A DNA stretch of 36,978 bases, from positions 1-36,978 of the IMG/VR virus record IMGVR_UViG_3300040801_001541; one strand, written 5' to 3'. Every line of letters begins with the position of its first letter. Positions within the stretch are counted from its first letter, which is position 1. Below the pieces are notes generated by a model. The model was not told where the DNA came from. It ran no database searches and worked only from the letters and a program-made list of their open reading frames with translations. A program made the translations under genes and the position numbers. This document shows positions 24,291 through 30,886 of this stretch, piece after piece. Origin of the DNA: a virus.

Positions 24291-24336
24291 TTGCTATCTG
24301 TACGAAACTCCATTCCCTTCCGAGAAGGAAAAGGGA

Positions 24337-24546
24337 TTACGTTCCGACGTCCTCGCGATCCGGTTTGAATGTGGGCGCAGGTTCCGAGCGCTCGCCGGCG
24401 TTCTTCTCGCTTTGCTCCATCTCGTGCATCAAGTCAGAAAGTAGCACATTGATCTCGCCGGATAGAGTGATGCCGTGCCTCTCAGCGCGAGTCTTCACCC
24501 ATTCATAGACCTCTTCCTTCAGATTGACACTCTGTTTCCTTGGCAT
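24337..24546 (-). CDS. Ribbon-helix-helix repressor candidate
   Basis: The 69-residue protein starts MPRKQSVNLKEEVYEWVKTR, then AERHGITLSGEINVLLSDLMHE. The short basic strand, the two helices and the Gly/Ser turn match the Arc/CopG RHH fold, which binds DNA as dimers of dimers. An upstream in-frame extension exists but ATG 24546 is the natural start, 16 bases after the predicted transcription start. It is transcribed divergently from the early operon across a 105-base control region full of repeated half-sites, so it most likely maintains lysogeny. The Glu/Arg-rich end (residues 45-69) is probably disordered. Confidence 0.75.
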   Translation of the reverse strand: MPRKQSVNLKEEVYEWVKTRAERHGITLSGEINVLLSDLMHEMEQSEKNAGERSEPAPTFKPDREDVGT

Positions 24547-24561
24547 TGTTGGTCCCCCACG

Positions 24562-24589
24562 AGAACCCATTATAGCGCCACAGAACCCA
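24562..24589. promoter_or_regulatory. Operator direct repeats AGAACCCA at the leftward promoter
   Basis: AGAACCCA occurs at 24562-24569 and 24582-24589, 20 bases apart (two helical turns). One copy lies between the -10 and start, the other inside the spacer. The related AGCACCC occurs as an inverted pair at the rightward promoter. A shared half-site AG(A/C)ACCC at both promoters points to one regulator controlling both. Confidence 0.7.
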
Positions 24590-24597
24590 CTGTGCAA
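24569..24597 (-). promoter_or_regulatory. Leftward repressor promoter
   Basis: On the - strand TTGCAC (24597-24592) and a perfect TATAAT (24574-24569) are separated by exactly 17 bases. This is the best sigma70-like promoter seen in the window. Transcription should begin near 24562, upstream of the RHH repressor ATG at 24546. Repeats AGAACCCA overlap its spacer and its downstream edge. Confidence 0.82.
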
Positions 24598-24615
24598 GTT
24601 TTGTGCCGATTATGC

Positions 24616-24644
24616 TTTACATAGCACCCAACGGGTGCTACTAT
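24616..24644 (+). promoter_or_regulatory. Rightward early promoter with palindromic operator
   Basis: TTTACA (24616-24621) and TACTAT (24639-24644) are 17 bases apart. The spacer is almost exactly filled by a perfect palindrome: TAGCACCC (24622-24629), AAC, GGGTGCTA (24633-24640). A repressor bound there would exclude RNA polymerase. The start would fall about 24650-24652, at the ATG of the next gene, so the mRNA may be leaderless. Confidence 0.78.
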
Positions 24645-24651
24645 ATTCCGC

Positions 24652-24834
24652 ATGGCAGAAGAAGTAACCCAGCAGGTGCGTGAGGAAGTCAGGGTGAACG
24701 TTGAGCTGAGCGACGATTTGCATCGCGAGCTCAAGGAAATCGCCCGGCGAGAAAAGCGTTCATTGCGGCAGCAGATCGCGTACATGCTCGAGCGGGCCCG
24801 TGAGCAGGAACACGAACAGGAAATCGCGCAGTGA
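24652..24834 (+). CDS. Second ribbon-helix-helix protein (Cro-like role)
   Basis: The 60-residue protein has VRVNVELSDDLHRELKEIA, the strand and first helix of a CopG-type RHH fold, then KRSLRQQIAYMLERAREQE as the second helix, with an acidic end. It is the first gene of the early operon and lies across the control region from the other RHH gene. That makes it a likely Cro-type counter-regulator; an antitoxin would be expected to have a toxin neighbour, and none is seen. No ribosome site precedes ATG 24652, in keeping with a leaderless start. It overlaps the next gene by four bases. Confidence 0.7.
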   Translation: MAEEVTQQVREEVRVNVELSDDLHRELKEIARREKRSLRQQIAYMLERAREQEHEQEIAQ

Positions 24835-25646
24835 ATCTCGAGCTTGTAGATCACGACGATCTTGGCGAGATCGCCTCCCGGGTAAACGACGAGTACGCGC
24901 TCATGACCGGCGACATGACGCGTGCCGTTCAGAGAGCGATCAGGATCGGGGAGCTACTGACCCAGGCGAAGGCAGATGTCGCGCACGGCGAGTGGCTCCC
25001 GTGGATTCAACAGAACCTGGTATTCAGCGAGCGGCACGCTCGGAAGTACATGCAGGTCTATGCAAATCGGTCACGCGTGGCCGATTTGGGGGCCTCCAGC
25101 CTCCGCGAAGCCGTCGCCCTCCTCGCGGAGCCGAAGGACGAGCCGGCGGAGTCCGAAGACGTCCAGACGTCGGCTCCAACGGAACCGCAGCGGGCGCCCG
25201 ATATCACTCCCGTCCTCGACGAAGATCCTGATCCCGTCCCCGAGTACCGCAACGATCCAGAGCTCGAGCGGGCGCTCAAGGCGGCAACAGAGCGCGAAAA
25301 GATGTACGCCGCGAAGATCGAGGCGTCCGGACGTGCAATCGCGGAGAAAGAGCGGGAGCTCGCGAAGCTGCGGAAGCTCGAGGCGGACAAAGAGCGCGTG
25401 GAGACGGCGCTCCGGGATCTCCAGCGGCTGGAGGCGAGGAAGACCGAGCTCTTCAAAGATGCCGAGTCTACGAAGGTAGTCCACCAGACGCTCGTCCGGT
25501 CGCGAGAGTTCTTCACGCGAGAGTGCATGCAGATCCCGGCGCTGAAGCTGCGGCCGGAGTCGGTTCGGGTGATGAAGCAGGACTTTGAGGGGCTCGTCGA
25601 GCTCGTTGAGAACTGGCTCGAAGCGGTGAAGGAGAGGTTCCTGTGA
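24831..25646 (+). CDS. DUF3102-like early protein
   Basis: The 271-residue protein starts at GTG 24831. Residues about 20-75 contain AVQRAIRIGELLTQAKADV, HGEWLPWIQQNLVFSERHARKYMQ and VYAN, the DUF3102 pattern found in phage and plasmid early genes, where ParB-like or regulatory roles are suspected. Then follows an acidic linker and a long coiled coil (about 145-215, Glu/Lys/Arg-rich), and a final helical part. The stop overlaps the next GTG. It may act in DNA replication or gene control, but the family has no firm role. Confidence 0.75.
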   Translation: MNLELVDHDDLGEIASRVNDEYALMTGDMTRAVQRAIRIGELLTQAKADVAHGEWLPWIQQNLVFSERHARKYMQVYANRSRVADLGASSLREAVALLAEPKDEPAESEDVQTSAPTEPQRAPDITPVLDEDPDPVPEYRNDPELERALKAATEREKMYAAKIEASGRAIAEKERELAKLRKLEADKERVETALRDLQRLEARKTELFKDAESTKVVHQTLVRSREFFTRECMQIPALKLRPESVRVMKQDFEGLVELVENWLEAVKERFL

Positions 25647-26200
25647 ACAGAGAGCTCTTTTCACCGGGCGAGCATCCCTTCGACCCCTCGTCCCTTCCTC
25701 CCGATCAGCAGGTGTCCTACTACCTCCAGGCGACACAAAACGCGATGGCCCTCGCCATAGAGCAACTGCGACACGAGAACGAACAGTTCCGCGCCGAGCA
25801 GCAAGCTCGAAACGAGGAGATGGCTGAAGGGCTTCGACAGGTAGCCGATGCTTCAGCGCGCCGGATGAAGGACTCAGAGGAGTACTACGTGCGAACGGTG
25901 CTCGGGAGAGTGTTTGCACCGGAGATCTCGGCGAAGCGGATGACGAAGCTGCTCCAGGTTGTCGGGATCGTCGGTGCGCATGGCGTTCCGCTTTCGCAGT
26001 ACCGCTCCGGCAACGAACCTTTGGCGAAGCCGAAGCCGTTCAGCGAGTACCCAACATGGTTGTTCCACGCACAGAAAACGATGCGTCGGATCAACACCTG
26101 GCTGGAAGAGCATGAGTACTACGAAGACTTCCACACGACGACGACGAAGAACGATCGGGACGCGTTCATCGACATGCTCTATGAGGAGTTTTGCTCGTGA
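25643..26200 (+). CDS. Early protein with coiled coil, unknown
   Basis: The 185-residue protein starts at GTG 25643 in overlap with the previous gene. It has a Pro-rich beginning (FSPGEHPFDPSSLPPDQQ), a coiled coil at about residues 30-80, and a C-terminal domain with RVFAPEISAKRMTKLLQVVG and FHAQKTMRRINTWLEEHEYY. The latter reads like the C-terminal part of phage antirepressor or KilA-C-type proteins (a helix, GxV, then a basic helix), but the match is not strong enough to name. It is placed in the early operon where such proteins occur. Confidence 0.6.
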   Translation: MNRELFSPGEHPFDPSSLPPDQQVSYYLQATQNAMALAIEQLRHENEQFRAEQQARNEEMAEGLRQVADASARRMKDSEEYYVRTVLGRVFAPEISAKRMTKLLQVVGIVGAHGVPLSQYRSGNEPLAKPKPFSEYPTWLFHAQKTMRRINTWLEEHEYYEDFHTTTTKNDRDAFIDMLYEEFCS

Positions 26201-26213
26201 GGCAGGCGACCGC

Positions 26214-26504
26214 ATGAATCCCGTCGACGACCACGCTCTGATCGCCGCGTCACGTCTTCTCGACGTGCCCACGGAATACCTCGAGCGGGTCGTCGAGCGG
26301 TATCGGGAGACCGACGGGTGGAAGGGGCCGGAGTTCGATCTCGACTACGAGCGAGCCGAGCGGCTCACGGGCGTCGCGAAGACGACGCTCCGAGCTCGCG
26401 TGCATCGCGGCTACTACGTCGAGGGTGCGGACTACATCCGGAAGGGACCGCGCACGGTGCGGTTCTCGCGCCGGATCGTCCAGCAGGAGCGCGAACGTGG
26501 GTGA
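26214..26504 (+). CDS. Helix-turn-helix DNA-binding protein
   Basis: The 96-residue product starts at ATG 26214. The C-terminal half, AERLTGVAKTTLRARVHRGY followed by YIRKGPRTVRFSRR, is a MerR/excisionase-type winged HTH: first helix, turn, recognition helix with TLRARV, wing, and a final basic strand. It could be the excisionase or an early transcription factor. Position in the early operon far from the integrase argues slightly against excisionase. It overlaps the RusA gene by eight bases. Confidence 0.65.
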   Translation: MNPVDDHALIAASRLLDVPTEYLERVVERYRETDGWKGPEFDLDYERAERLTGVAKTTLRARVHRGYYVEGADYIRKGPRTVRFSRRIVQQERERG

Positions 26505-26922
26505 GTGGCGGTTCCTGGGCGAGCTCACCGTCTGCGCGAAGCCGGTCGCACAGTCCCGACCGCGCGCCTACGTGCGGCCGAACGGGAAGGCTGGCGTGCA
26601 CGACGACGGGAAAAGCCGGGGCTGGAAGGCGGCGATCATCGGCCAGGCGATGCGGGTGAGGCTCCCGCGCGGGATCGCGGCGCCGATCAGGCTCGACGTG
26701 ACGTTCGAGCTCCCGCGCCCAAAGCGCCTGGGGGCGGGTGCGAACGAGCCGCATGTGAACGTGCCGGACCTGGACAACCTGCTGAAGGCGGTGATGGACG
26801 CGCTCAGCGAGTACGGCGTCTGGAAGGACGATCGGCAGGTCGCCGAGATCCGGGCGAGCAAGTGGTATCACGCAGCGGGCGGCACGCCGCTCGCGGTCGT
26901 GGTGATCGATCGAATGGAGTAG
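26497..26922 (+). CDS. rusA: RusA-family Holliday junction resolvase
   Basis: Starting at GTG 26497 (AGGAGCG upstream), the 141-residue protein begins with GEWRFLGELTVCAKPVAQSR, where the Lys/Ser/Arg-containing first strand is typical. It shows the catalytic VPDLDNLLKAVMDAL (Asp91, Asp93, Asp101) and VWKDDRQVAEI (Asp111/Asp112), all key RusA residues. These dimeric nucleases cut four-way junctions formed during replication and recombination before packaging. The length is close to the family norm of about 120-140. Confidence 0.92.
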   Translation: MGEWRFLGELTVCAKPVAQSRPRAYVRPNGKAGVHDDGKSRGWKAAIIGQAMRVRLPRGIAAPIRLDVTFELPRPKRLGAGANEPHVNVPDLDNLLKAVMDALSEYGVWKDDRQVAEIRASKWYHAAGGTPLAVVVIDRME

Positions 26923-27293
26923 GCAACGATCGCGGCGAGCCGACTGGGAGGCGTCGCGATCACAAGGGGAACTGCAGTCGTGGTGAATGCAGAGCACATC
27001 GAACAGAGAATGAACACGCGCAGCGCCGGCGATGCCGACTCGTGGGAGCGCTCGCGTGCAGAAGTCAGCCTCCTTCTGACTGGTGGATACCTCCAATCGT
27101 CGGCAGAGGCGCGCAACGCGTCCCGGCGGGTGGGAGGCCCGCACTTGCACTCGAGGCCCGCGCTCCCCGCGGGTTACCTGGCGGTGAAGCTCCGCGGCGA
27201 CGGCGATGGTCCCCTCCTTCCGTCACTCCGCGCGAAGTCGATCAGCGGGTTCGAGTCCCGTCGGGTGCATACCCCACGAGGGAAGGAGGCAAC
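26923..27293. other. Gene-poor stretch with several inverted repeats
   Basis: This 371-base stretch between rusA and the 27294 gene breaks the otherwise gap-free operon. It holds: an inverted repeat GATCGCG (26928-26934) / CGCGATC (26955-26961); a hairpin AGTCAG / CTGACT (27063-27068, 27076-27081) with loop CCTCCTT; CCCGCG / CGCGGG (27157-27162, 27168-27173); and a tRNA-like T-arm (27245-27261). A structured RNA or cis-acting DNA element is possible. One open frame runs through it (26980-27312). Confidence 0.5.
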
Positions 27294-27312
27294 ATGCCAG
27301 GTGATTACGTGA
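26980..27312 (+). CDS. Possible small protein in the gene-poor stretch
   Basis: A 110-residue frame from GTG 26980 (second GTG at 26983) has mostly G/C third positions and an AAGGGG-type site nine bases upstream. The product is Arg/Ser/Gly-rich with no recognised motif (RSAGDADSWERSRAEVSLLL, then a Pro/Arg-rich region). It overlaps the next gene by 19 bases. High GC alone can keep such frames open, and the underlying inverted repeats point rather to RNA or DNA structure. It is reported as uncertain. Confidence 0.3.
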   Translation: MVNAEHIEQRMNTRSAGDADSWERSRAEVSLLLTGGYLQSSAEARNASRRVGGPHLHSRPALPAGYLAVKLRGDGDGPLLPSLRAKSISGFESRRVHTPRGKEATCQVIT

Positions 27313-27638
27313 ACGTGACCATGCAGACGGTGATGGGCGCGCTCGAGGATCGGTTCAACGCAGCGCTCGCGCGTGTCGTCCGAGACATCGCGGATCCCGC
27401 GAAGCCTGCGGAAGCGACTCGGGAGATCGTCATGCGCTTGAAGCTGAAGCCGGACGACGAGAGGTCGAGCGTCGTCATGGAGACCGACATCGACACGAAG
27501 CTCAGCCGGTCCAAGCCGACGAAGAGCTTCATGCTCGTCTCGATGGGCGACAACGGGCCGGTCGCGAAGGTATCGAACGCAAAGCAGCTCACACTTCAGG
27601 AGCAGCTCGAAGCCGCGACCCAGGAGAAGGAGGCGTAG
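27294..27638 (+). CDS. Conserved phage early protein ('replication terminator'-like)
   Basis: The 114-residue product begins after GGAAGGAGG at ATG 27294. It reads MQTVMGALEDRFNAALARVV, then REIVMRLKLKPDDERSSVVM and DTKLSRSKPTKSFMLVSMGD. This arrangement (short helix, then two-strand repeat with KP-DER and K-x-x-PxK) matches a family seen in siphovirus early regions, often annotated without proof as replication terminator protein. It is followed immediately by the partner gene usually found next to it. Its true role is unknown. Confidence 0.7.
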   Translation: MPGDYVNVTMQTVMGALEDRFNAALARVVRDIADPAKPAEATREIVMRLKLKPDDERSSVVMETDIDTKLSRSKPTKSFMLVSMGDNGPVAKVSNAKQLTLQEQLEAATQEKEA

Positions 27639-28391
27639 ATGAACGGTGACACGAACATGAATGGAAACGCAGTCCATGCAATCGCGGACCTTGCTCGTCA
27701 AGGACAGCTCCCTCAGATCGTCACTGAGGACGAGAAGCGCTGGGTCTACTTCGAAGGCAAGCTGACGCCGATCACATGGGATCCGCAACCGGGGTGCATC
27801 GGAGTACTGACGCTGCAGGGACTCGTGGCGTACCTCGAGGCCGACGCACCGTTCACGACCGACGAGCTCCTCGCGGTGGTCGACAGTCCGGCCCGGGTGA
27901 CCGTCTACGGCCCGGAGTCGTCGAAGACGCGGACCCGGCCGGTCATCGCGAAGGCGGAGCTTGACTCGGCGCTGAAGGCGTTCCCATTCGGCAACTGGAT
28001 GGACCAGGAGACGTTCCTGATCGACGCGTACACGCTTCTCGACCGAGAGGCCGGGGACTTCCGGTCCCTGGTGGACTACGCGAGCAAGGTCGTCGACGAG
28101 GAGTCGATCAATCTCTCCGACGATGGGATCTCGCAGTCCGCCGTGTTGCGACGCACGCTCTCCTCTGAGGAGGAGCGTGAAAAGGCGAAGTCCATCGTCT
28201 CCCTCCGGCCGTTCCGCAGTTTCCGCGAGATCGAGCAGCCGACCGGACTGTTCGTGTTCCGGATGAAGAAGAGCCAGCGCGGCGTAGAGTTCGCGCTCTT
28301 CGAGGCAGACGGCGGCTCGTGGCGGCTCGAGGCAATGAAACGGATCGGCGAGTTCGTGCGCGCTGGCGTCCCTGGGCTGGTGGTGGCATGA
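27639..28391 (+). CDS. Conserved phage early protein, partner of 27294
   Basis: The 250-residue protein contains VLTLQGLVAYLEADAPFTTD, FPFGNWMDQETFLIDAYTLL, DDGISQSAVLRRTL and SLRPFRSFREIEQPTGLFVF, ending with EFALFEADGGSWRLEAMKRI. These blocks, particularly RPFRTFxEVEQP and ALFEADGG-W, recur in proteins of early regions of many siphoviruses, in the same order after the preceding gene. The family has similarity to DUF2303-type proteins, but I do not know a demonstrated function; recombination or replication support is a guess. It starts one base after the previous stop region at ATG 27639. Confidence 0.7.
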   Translation: MNGDTNMNGNAVHAIADLARQGQLPQIVTEDEKRWVYFEGKLTPITWDPQPGCIGVLTLQGLVAYLEADAPFTTDELLAVVDSPARVTVYGPESSKTRTRPVIAKAELDSALKAFPFGNWMDQETFLIDAYTLLDREAGDFRSLVDYASKVVDEESINLSDDGISQSAVLRRTLSSEEEREKAKSIVSLRPFRSFREIEQPTGLFVFRMKKSQRGVEFALFEADGGSWRLEAMKRIGEFVRAGVPGLVVA

Positions 28392-28600
28392 GTACCGCGG
28401 CGCCGCAGCAGACCGGACTACTCAACGCATGCCCTACGTGCAGAAGCGATCAGATCGTCACGATCGGCTACCGAGGCGAGTGGTGGTGCGAGTGTCGGCT
28501 CTGCGGCGCCCGCGCGTGGAAGCGCGAGACTCCGAGCGATGCGATCGGAGCGTGGCAGGAGTACGCGCTCAGCCAGGAGGCGGCATGGACAGCACTTTGA
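28388..28600 (+). CDS. Lar-like restriction alleviation / zinc-ribbon protein
   Basis: The 70-residue protein starts in an ATGA overlap. Cys15/Cys18 (ACPTCRS) and Cys34, Cys36, Cys39 (WWCECRLCGARAW) form a zinc ribbon followed by PSDAIGAWQEYA. The C-P-x-C, then C-xx-CGA, then the Ala-Trp helix pattern is that of Lar-family proteins, which modulate type I restriction by boosting modification in Rac prophage. Function here is inferred from the family. Confidence 0.75.
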   Translation: MSTAAPQQTGLLNACPTCRSDQIVTIGYRGEWWCECRLCGARAWKRETPSDAIGAWQEYALSQEAAWTAL

Positions 28601-28803
28601 ACCGGTACGCCGGCGCGTTCGGCTACCTCTCCGGAGCGATCCGGGGCATAGCAGAGCACACGATCGGGCCGAAGCGTCGCGAGCTGCTCGCGGCGGTGGA
28701 AGAGGCCGAATGGTACGCCGAGCACGGGAACCTCTCGGGGCTTCCCGTCGACCCGGCGCGCCTCGAGGCAGCACGAGGAGAGAAGCATGCCGCAGGCAGG
28801 TGA
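28585..28803 (+). CDS. Small early protein, unknown
   Basis: The 72-residue product starts at ATG 28585 after CCAGGAGG. It reads MDSTLNRYAGAFGYLSGAIR followed by two short amphipathic helices (RRELLAAVEEAEWYAEHGNL). It overlaps the preceding gene by 16 bases and the next by 17. No family is recognised. Confidence 0.6.
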   Translation: MDSTLNRYAGAFGYLSGAIRGIAEHTIGPKRRELLAAVEEAEWYAEHGNLSGLPVDPARLEAARGEKHAAGR

Positions 28804-28963
28804 GCGAGTCGGGTTTCACTACCAGGGCCAGTATCTCGAGGCGGACGTGCTCGGCGGGCTCCCGGTGGCGATCTACGCGGGGGACATAGAGATCGAGCCG
28901 TCGCTCGACATGATCCGCGCGGCAACGGCGGCGGTGCGGCACGCGGAGCAGGGGCGAGCATGA
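28787..28963 (+). CDS. Small early protein, unknown (58 residues)
   Basis: Starting at ATG 28787 after ACGAGGAGAG, the 58-residue product reads MPQAGERVGFHYQGQYLEAD, then VAIYAGDIEIEPSLDMIRAA. The third positions are strongly G/C and the gene fills the space between neighbours with overlaps on both sides, so it is probably real. No family is recognised. Confidence 0.6.
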   Translation: MPQAGERVGFHYQGQYLEADVLGGLPVAIYAGDIEIEPSLDMIRAATAAVRHAEQGRA

Positions 28964-29643
28964 GGGTGAAGGAGCTCGCGATTGAGCAGATCGTGACGGC
29001 GAGCAACGTCCGGATCGAGTCGGATGATGAGCTCGGCGATCTCATGGACTCGATCGAGAAACACGGGCTGCTGCAGCCGATCATCGTCCGGCACAAAACG
29101 CTGAAGACCTACGAGGTAGTCGCCGGTCACCGGCGCCTGGCGGCGATGAAGGCACGAAACGAGCAGACCATACCCTGTTACATCAACGACGACATCACGA
29201 ACGAGGACCGAACGGTCATTCAGATCGTAGAGAACGCACAGCGAAAGCAGATGAGCGCTCTCGAGTACGTCGAAGTGTTCGAGCAGCTGCGGAAGAGTCA
29301 CGGACTGTCGCGGTCGCAGATCGGGAAGCTCATCGGGCGCTCGACGTCGTGGATCTCGCACCAGTGCGACGCGGTGAAGCTGAGCGGCTCCCTGGTGGGA
29401 GACGGTGTCGTGCGGAAGAAGGACGTGGCGAAGATGACAGCCGGGCAGCTCATCAACCGCGCTCAGAAGCACGGCATCGGGGTGAAGGGCCGCAGACAGA
29501 CGGAGGACATATCGGTCGCCGCGATCAACTCGACAACGCTCAACGTGCGGTGTCGGGACGCTGCGACGCTCGCGCGCGTGCTCGAGTGGCTCGACGCGCT
29601 GCGGGAAGAGATCCGCAAAGAGACGGAGGGGGTAGAGGCATGA
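28960..29643 (+). CDS. ParB-like DNA-binding protein, no ParA
   Basis: The 227-residue protein has the ParB/Spo0J N-terminal nuclease-like/CTPase module: GLLQPIIVRH, VVAGHRRLAA (GHRR at 56-59) and IVENAQRKQMSALE (ENAQR at 91-95). Then comes a helix-turn-helix (LSRSQIGKLIGRSTSWISHQ, about 117-136) and a helical C-terminus. No ParA gene is in the window, so this is unlikely to be a plasmid-style partition system. Phage ParB-like proteins act as DNA-binding regulators or nicking enzymes. It starts in an ATGA overlap and is followed directly by overlapping small genes. Confidence 0.85.
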   Translation: MRVKELAIEQIVTASNVRIESDDELGDLMDSIEKHGLLQPIIVRHKTLKTYEVVAGHRRLAAMKARNEQTIPCYINDDITNEDRTVIQIVENAQRKQMSALEYVEVFEQLRKSHGLSRSQIGKLIGRSTSWISHQCDAVKLSGSLVGDGVVRKKDVAKMTAGQLINRAQKHGIGVKGRRQTEDISVAAINSTTLNVRCRDAATLARVLEWLDALREEIRKETEGVEA

Positions 29644-29846
29644 AGCATCCAGGAGACGTGATACCGGAGGTCAGGGCGGCGATCGCGGCCGAGCGGCAAG
29701 CGCGTAGATATACGATCGCGAAAGAGTGTTTGGCTGCGATTCTGAAGACCCCGGATCTGATCGCGTTGCTCAAGATGGAGGGCCGGTCACCAGTAGAGTA
29801 CGCGGTGCACCAGACGGACGCGCTGCTCGAGGAGCTGGAGAGATGA
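29640..29846 (+). CDS. Small early protein, unknown
   Basis: The 68-residue product starts in an ATGA overlap with the ParB-like gene. It contains VIPEVRAAIAAERQARRYTI and EYAVHQTDALLEELER, mainly helical. No family is recognised. It overlaps the following ASCH-like gene by four bases, so it is translated with it. Confidence 0.6.
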   Translation: MKHPGDVIPEVRAAIAAERQARRYTIAKECLAAILKTPDLIALLKMEGRSPVEYAVHQTDALLEELER

Positions 29847-30424
29847 CCACGCGTCCCATTCTCATGAGCGGACCGATGGTCCGGGCGATCTTCGACGGGC
29901 GAAAGACGCAGACAAGGCGGGTGGTGAAGCCGCAGCCCGCTCAAGGGCTGTTGGGTCCGCGATCGGAAGACGGTCGGTGGATGATCGGTGGAGCCATCAG
30001 TCAGGTGATCGGAAGGTGCCCCTACGGCCAGCCTGGTGACCTGCTGTGGGTTCGGGAAACTCACTACGTCGCAGAAGGTATGAGAGTCATCTACCGGGCC
30101 GATGATCCCGACGCTTCGGTGCGTTGGACACCGTCGATCTACACGCCGCGATGGGCTTCCCGCCTGACGCTCCACATCACAGACGTGCGCGTGGAGCGGA
30201 TCAACACAATCACGGATGCCGAATGTCGCGCCGAGGGCATTCGACAATACGTGGTGTCGGGCCCGGACCCTGACGGGCGGAGCTACCAGGACTGGCGGAC
30301 GCCATTCAAGGAGCTATGGGATTCGATCAACGAGAATCGTGGCTACGCGTGGGAGAGCAATCCGTGGGTGTGGGTGATCGAGTTCGTGGCGATTCAGCGC
30401 AACGTGGACGAGGTGGCGACATGA
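29843..30424 (+). CDS. ASCH/PUA-like phage protein, copy 1
   Basis: The 193-residue protein begins with RPILMSGPMVRAIFDGRKTQ and TRRVVKPQP, then CPYGQPGDLLWVRETHYV, YRADDPDASVRW and a C-terminal ELWDSINENRGYAWESNPWV. This is the pattern of a widespread phage family (annotated as morphogenetic or ASCH-domain protein) in which the KTQTRR and GDxLWVRE motifs are shared. The ASCH/PUA fold suggests RNA or nucleotide binding; the function is not proven. A close paralogue lies at 35803-36387. The two are highly similar at the DNA level in the middle of the gene. Confidence 0.82.
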   Translation: MTTRPILMSGPMVRAIFDGRKTQTRRVVKPQPAQGLLGPRSEDGRWMIGGAISQVIGRCPYGQPGDLLWVRETHYVAEGMRVIYRADDPDASVRWTPSIYTPRWASRLTLHITDVRVERINTITDAECRAEGIRQYVVSGPDPDGRSYQDWRTPFKELWDSINENRGYAWESNPWVWVIEFVAIQRNVDEVAT

Positions 30425-30657
30425 TCGGCCGCAAGATCGAACCCTTCACGGCATTCAACCAGACGAGGCTCGTGCCGGTAGAGGTGTACGTCAATGGCGA
30501 GCTGGTGGACGGAAGCGACTACCAGGAGACGCTCTGGATGGAGCGCGGCGAGGATTGGTACGCATTCATGAACGACAAGTACCGAGACAAGCGCGTCCGC
30601 GTGGTCAAGCGTGAGGCGTGGCTGAAGGCGACTCCGCTCGACGAGGTGCTCCGATGA
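30421..30657 (+). CDS. Small early protein, unknown
   Basis: The 78-residue product starts in an ATGA overlap with the ASCH-like gene. It reads IGRKIEPFTAFNQTRLVPVE and VYVNGELVDGSDYQETLWME, suggesting a small beta fold with a Trp-rich middle. No family is recognised. Confidence 0.6.
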   Translation: MIGRKIEPFTAFNQTRLVPVEVYVNGELVDGSDYQETLWMERGEDWYAFMNDKYRDKRVRVVKREAWLKATPLDEVLR

Positions 30658-30685
30658 ACGGCCGGCGACACTTCCAGGGGGAATC

Positions 30686-30886
30686 GTGAGACCCGACAGC
30701 ATGTGGTTGATCGAGGGTGAGTGGTTTCCGAGCAAGGACCACGCGCTCACGACCTTCCGATACGCCGTGAAGGCGAAAGACCTGCTCGACGCGCTACAGA
30801 AAGCCGACGTGAAGCTCGCCGGGAAAGACCCGCTGAAGCTAACCGTTTCGCACCTCGGCGTCTGGCCAGATGAGGTGATTCAATGA
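30686..30886 (+). CDS. Small early protein, unknown
   Basis: The 66-residue product starts at GTG 30686 after CAGGGGGA. It reads MWLIEGEWFPSKDHALTTFR then KAKDLLDALQKADVKLAGKD. The 28 bases between it and the previous stop hold only an 11-codon frame that I do not consider a gene. No family is recognised. It overlaps the next gene by four bases. Confidence 0.6.
   Translation: MRPDSMWLIEGEWFPSKDHALTTFRYAVKAKDLLDALQKADVKLAGKDPLKLTVSHLGVWPDEVIQ

Noticed and set aside
24337-24834. The two RHH genes as toxin-antitoxin antitoxins
   Set aside because: No toxin-sized partner is adjacent to either gene, while promoters and operators between them fit a phage switch better.
25071-25919. 282-residue - strand frame opposite the DUF3102-like gene
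   Set aside because: Arg/Leu-rich antisense shadow without a ribosome site; the + strand genes here overlap tightly and have recognisable families.
27147-27269. A normal tRNA gene ending in the T-arm at 27245-27261
   Set aside because: The only pairing 5' acceptor strand gives a length of 123 bases. The seven-base loop at 27185-27191 lacks U33, and no standard D-loop is found.
30654-30689. An 11-codon frame between two small early genes
   Set aside because: Too short to support, and better explained as the leader of the GTG 30686 gene.
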